Below, one piece after another: positions 14,663-16,777 of a stretch of DNA of 16,777 bases. The stretch is from NCBI GenBank assembly GCA_020349865.1, contig CP070700.1, positions 4,520,751-4,537,527 of the forward strand, given 5' to 3'. A program made the position numbers and the translations under genes. The stretch is from Desulfobacteraceae bacterium. Its GTDB lineage: Bacteria > Desulfobacterota > DSM-4660 > Desulfatiglandales > Desulfatiglandaceae. The notes below the pieces were generated by a model. That model was not told the DNA's origin. It saw nothing but the letters and a program-made list of their open reading frames with translations, and did not search any database. Every line of letters starts with the position of its first letter. Position 1 is the first letter of the stretch.

Positions 14663-15085
14663 ATGAATATTGATCGGAAGAAAGAACGGACAGTCGGAGA
14701 AAGTGGCTTCACCCTTCTGGAAGTGATTGTTGCCATCTCCATCTTGACCTTTGGCCTTCTGGCCGTGGCGAGTATGCAAACTACCGCCATCAGGGGGAAT
14801 TACAATGCGTCTCACATAACAGAGGCCACCACCTTTGCCCAGGACACGCTCGAAGAGCTTCTGGCTCTGCGATTCACTGATGCAGCTCTCGCCGACGCTC
14901 AACCTGCAGTGGGAACACCAACAAATTATGCGATCGCAGCCCCTACCGGTTACACGGGCCTAAGCTATACTGTGGACGATGATAACCCGGTTCTGAATGC
15001 AAAGCTTATAACAGTGACAATTACATGGCAAGATAAAGGAGCGCAAAAGCAGACGGCGATTACCTGCGTCAAGCCTAGAGTGTGA
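14663..15085 (+). CDS. pilV: PilV-like minor pilin (cassette 2)
   Basis: This 140-residue prepilin has cleavage at G15|F16 in ESGFTLLEVIVAISILTFGL, then the PilV pattern LAVASMQTTAIRGNYNASHI. It is 28 residues shorter than the cassette 1 paralogue and lacks its acidic loop region. The C-terminal strands (KLITVTITWQDKGAQKQTAI) match the paralogue. AGAGAGG lies about 5 nt before the ATG. It follows pilW2 by 19 nt. Likely located at the pilus tip with PilW2 and PilX2. Confidence 0.83.
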   Translation: MNIDRKKERTVGESGFTLLEVIVAISILTFGLLAVASMQTTAIRGNYNASHITEATTFAQDTLEELLALRFTDAALADAQPAVGTPTNYAIAAPTGYTGLSYTVDDDNPVLNAKLITVTITWQDKGAQKQTAITCVKPRV

Positions 15086-15128
15086 CAGTGTTTGAACGAA
15101 AGAGCTCTTCCACTGTTGGGGTCTTGGA

Positions 15129-15147
15129 TTCCCGCCATCAGCGGGAA
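15129..15147. repeat. REP-like palindrome TTCCCGC-CATCA-GCGGGAA
   Basis: In the 97-nt pilV2-pilX2 gap, TTCCCGC (15129-15135) and GCGGGAA (15141-15147) form a 7-bp stem with a 5-nt loop, embedded in GGATTCCCGCC. This matches the core of dispersed GGATTCCCGC...GCGGGAATGA intergenic palindromes found in many bacteria. There is no T-run, so it is not a clear terminator; it may stabilise or process the mRNA. Confidence 0.5.
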
Positions 15148-15182
15148 AGTATGGGAGTGTTGGAGTTAAAGGAGTAAAAGCT

Positions 15183-15695
15183 ATGAAAGATAGATGTCTA
15201 CTAAACAATGAAGATGGATCCGTTTTAATTGTTTCCCTGATTATGCTGGTGTTGCTAACCCTAATTGGAATATCCGCAACAACCACATCAGAGATCGAAA
15301 CCAAAATTGCGGGAAACGAAAGGGTATTTAAGCGGAACCTTTACCTTGCAGAGGCGGGGGCAATGCACTGCGCCCAGGACCTGGAAGGAATAACAGATCT
15401 GAAAGCTAATCCTCCGGGCTATTTACATCCGAAAGGTACGGTGGATGACACAAATATCCGCGATGACACATTCTGGGAATCGACGGCACCAGTCAATTCT
15501 CAGGTGTCAACAATAGATGCAAATACCCGTTTGCTGGCCAGTTCCCTGGGCCTTGCAGGGGGCAAGAAAGGTACCTCCCTGGACCTGACCAAATCAAATG
15601 TGCATGCCTACAATATTTATGGCCGATGGCATAATGCGGCCATCCCATCTAAAGGCCGGCTTATCGTGGAGGTCGGGTATAGAAAGGCGTTTTAG
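15183..15695 (+). CDS. pilX: PilX-like minor pilin (cassette 2)
   Basis: This 170-residue protein has the PilX N-terminal domain: NNEDGSVLIVSLIMLVLLTLIG then ISATTTSEIETKIAGNERVFKRNLYLAEAGA, closely like the cassette 1 PilX. Cleavage is expected after the Gly before SVLIV. AAAGGAG sits about 8 nt before the ATG. The remainder (LAGGKKGTSLDLTKSN, GRLIVEVGYRKAF) is the globular part. It is the last recognisable minor pilin of cassette 2. In cassette 1 the next gene is pilY1; here a structured leader and a Calx-beta protein follow instead. Confidence 0.83.
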   Translation: MKDRCLLNNEDGSVLIVSLIMLVLLTLIGISATTTSEIETKIAGNERVFKRNLYLAEAGAMHCAQDLEGITDLKANPPGYLHPKGTVDDTNIRDDTFWESTAPVNSQVSTIDANTRLLASSLGLAGGKKGTSLDLTKSNVHAYNIYGRWHNAAIPSKGRLIVEVGYRKAF

Positions 15696-15707
15696 GGAGG
15701 TGTGAGT

Positions 15708-15755
15708 ATGAGACGTCGGTTATTTATAGTCAGTTGCCCGTCGACGTTAGCATAG
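15708..15755 (+). CDS. 15-codon leader-type ORF with strong Shine-Dalgarno
   Basis: ATG at 15708 opens MRRRLFIVSCPSTLA followed by TAG (15753-15755). GGGAGGTG (15695-15702) gives a near-ideal ribosome binding site and begins on the last base of the pilX2 stop, so translational coupling is likely. The basic-then-hydrophobic start looks like the beginning of a signal peptide, so it could be the remnant of a lost pilY1, or a true leader peptide. Its last seven codons contain the 5' arms of the pseudoknot described for the following leader. Confidence 0.4.
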   Translation: MRRRLFIVSCPSTLA

Positions 15756-15888
15756 CTATAGCGAAAAGAAACTTGATACTGGAAACTCGATGGGCAAAGT
15801 AGCTAACAACATACGATCCAAGTTCAGGTTTTTAAGCGGCATAGCCGCGTTATATAGAATTGCGAAGTGATCTTATCAAAGGAGATCA
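15734..15888 (+). promoter_or_regulatory. Structured mRNA leader with pseudoknot and SD-overlapping hairpin upstream of the Calx-beta gene
   Basis: Base pairing seen: stem 1, TTGCCCGTCGA (15734-15744) with TCGATGGGCAA (15787-15797), 11 pairs including one G-U. Stem 2, GTTAGC (15746-15751) with GCTAAC (15802-15807). The order 1-2-1'-2' makes a pseudoknot. A GCGGC-ATA-GCCGC hairpin (15836-15848) follows. Last, TGATCT (15868-15873) pairs with AGATCA (15883-15888), covering part of the AAGGAGA Shine-Dalgarno (15879-15885) of the Calx-beta gene. I do not recognise a known riboswitch class. Regulation is inferred from structure alone. Confidence 0.45.
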
Positions 15889-15894
15889 AATAAA

Positions 15895-16777
15895 ATGAAA
15901 AAAATGACATTAATATTAAGAATATTCTTTTCGATACTTCTTTTAGTTCCTTCAGTTGTATTCGCAGCGGATTATACCATATCAATAGATGATGTTTCTG
16001 TCAATGAGGGAGGAACAGCTGTATTTACAGTATCGCTCAATCAACAAGTCCAGGGTGCTGATGTAGTTACTGTTGCTTACACTACCGCCTCAGGTACTGC
16101 TGTTCCGCCAGGCGACTATTCTCCTGCATCGGACACACTTTCATTTACTGCCCCTGAACAAAGCGAGATAATTTCGGTGGCTACCATTGATGACGGTATG
16201 GTTGAATATGATGAAAACTTTTTTGTTAACCTTAGCATTCCCACTAATACAGGCGGTAACGTTAGTATTTCGGATAATCAAGGCGAGAGCACGATCGTCA
16301 ATGACGATACGTACGGCATATCAATAAATGATGCATCGGAGATCGAAGGCTCTGTAATTACGTTTACAGTGACGTTGGAGGATGCACCCATCGCAATGAG
16401 TGTGGATGTGTCGTTTGCGACATCAGATGGGACAGCAACGTTGGCAGATAATGACTATACAGATACCAGTGGAACCGTGACTTTTCCATCCGGGATCCCT
16501 GGACAGACCCAAGATATCACGGTTAGTACGTCGCCTGATTCACAGGTCGAGCCGGACGAGACATTTACGGTAACACTGAGCAGCACAGATCCCAACGCAA
16601 ACTTTAACGATGACACAGGAACAGGTACGATCCAGAATGATGACGCGGCCTTGGTGAGTATTGTGGCGAACGATGCGGTTGCAGCAGAGCCGGCGGATGA
16701 TGGCCAGTTCACGGTTACGATGACAAACACGAGCAGCACAGACACGGTGATCAGCTACAATGTCACCGGCGATGCTA
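15895..16777 (+). CDS. Secreted Calx-beta repeat protein (partial, C-terminus outside window)
   Basis: This hand-translated frame starts at ATG 15895, 9 nt after AAGGAGA, and stays open for 294 codons to the window end. A signal peptide (MKKMTLILRIFFSILLLVPS..., cleavage near VVFA|AD, residue 25) is followed by tandem Calx-beta domains: one at about 27-139, one at about 140-250, and the start of a third at 252. Each shows the hallmark strands: SVNEGGTAVFTVSL, DYSPASDTLSFTAP, EYDENFFVNLS and TIVNDD in the first; FTVTLEDAP, VEPDETFTVTLSS and TIQNDD in the second. Such domains occur in large extracellular adhesins and can bind calcium. It occupies the position of pilY1 in cassette 2, suggesting a surface or pilus-tip adhesin; a PilY1-type propeller further downstream is possible but unseen. 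Confidence 0.85.
   Translation, partial: MKKMTLILRIFFSILLLVPSVVFAADYTISIDDVSVNEGGTAVFTVSLNQQVQGADVVTVAYTTASGTAVPPGDYSPASDTLSFTAPEQSEIISVATIDDGMVEYDENFFVNLSIPTNTGGNVSISDNQGESTIVNDDTYGISINDASEIEGSVITFTVTLEDAPIAMSVDVSFATSDGTATLADNDYTDTSGTVTFPSGIPGQTQDITVSTSPDSQVEPDETFTVTLSSTDPNANFNDDTGTGTIQNDDAALVSIVANDAVAAEPADDGQFTVTMTNTSSTDTVISYNVTGDA

Noticed and set aside
15734..15810. c-di-GMP-I (GEMM) riboswitch
   Set aside because: A GGAAAC and GGGCAAAG stretch recalls part of GEMM, but the ACGCAAAGC element, paired domains and tetraloop-receptor layout are not present; the pseudoknot topology differs.

Overview
The window looks like chromosomal DNA of a sulfate-reducing deltaproteobacterium (Desulfobacterota), of moderate GC. 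The main reason is a four-gene set on the minus strand matching the Qrc menaquinone reductase complex (qrcA-B-C-D). Qrc passes periplasmic cytochrome c3 electrons to menaquinone and is characteristic of this group. No tRNA, rRNA, CRISPR array, transposase or integrase was seen.

Left part (1-7524), minus strand. qrcD (cut by the window edge), qrcC, qrcB and qrcA form one operon read leftwards. A candidate sigma70 promoter precedes qrcA, and a run of ten G lies inside its spacer. Next come rpsU (ribosomal protein S21), an intrinsic terminator almost touching the rpsU ribosome binding site, and a short unannotated gene (48 codons) with a consensus-like promoter and a near-perfect Shine-Dalgarno. 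Then follow rlmD-type 23S rRNA m5U methyltransferase and an exported TPR protein.

Right part (8132-16777), plus strand, divergent from the TPR gene. Two paralogous type IV minor-pilin cassettes lie in tandem. Cassette 1 is FimT-PilW-PilV-PilX-PilY1. Cassette 2 is FimT-PilW-PilV-PilX followed not by pilY1 but by a secreted Calx-beta repeat protein that runs off the window end. The minor pilins should prime a pilus and carry the PilY1 (or Calx-beta) protein at the tip. Acidic DxDxDG-type calcium loops recur in PilW1, PilV1, PilW2 and PilY1, and the Calx-beta fold is also a calcium-associated domain, so a calcium-dependent adhesive tip is a reasonable inference.

Most interesting non-coding feature: the 199-nt leader between pilX2 and the Calx-beta gene. 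It holds a 15-codon ORF with a strong Shine-Dalgarno, a potential pseudoknot whose two 5' arms lie inside that ORF, a compact hairpin, and a hairpin overlapping the Calx-beta Shine-Dalgarno. It could be an undescribed cis-regulatory RNA or a translation-coupled attenuator. Also notable are an extra ~75-residue module inserted in the PilY1 propeller and a QrcA with only five CXXCH motifs.
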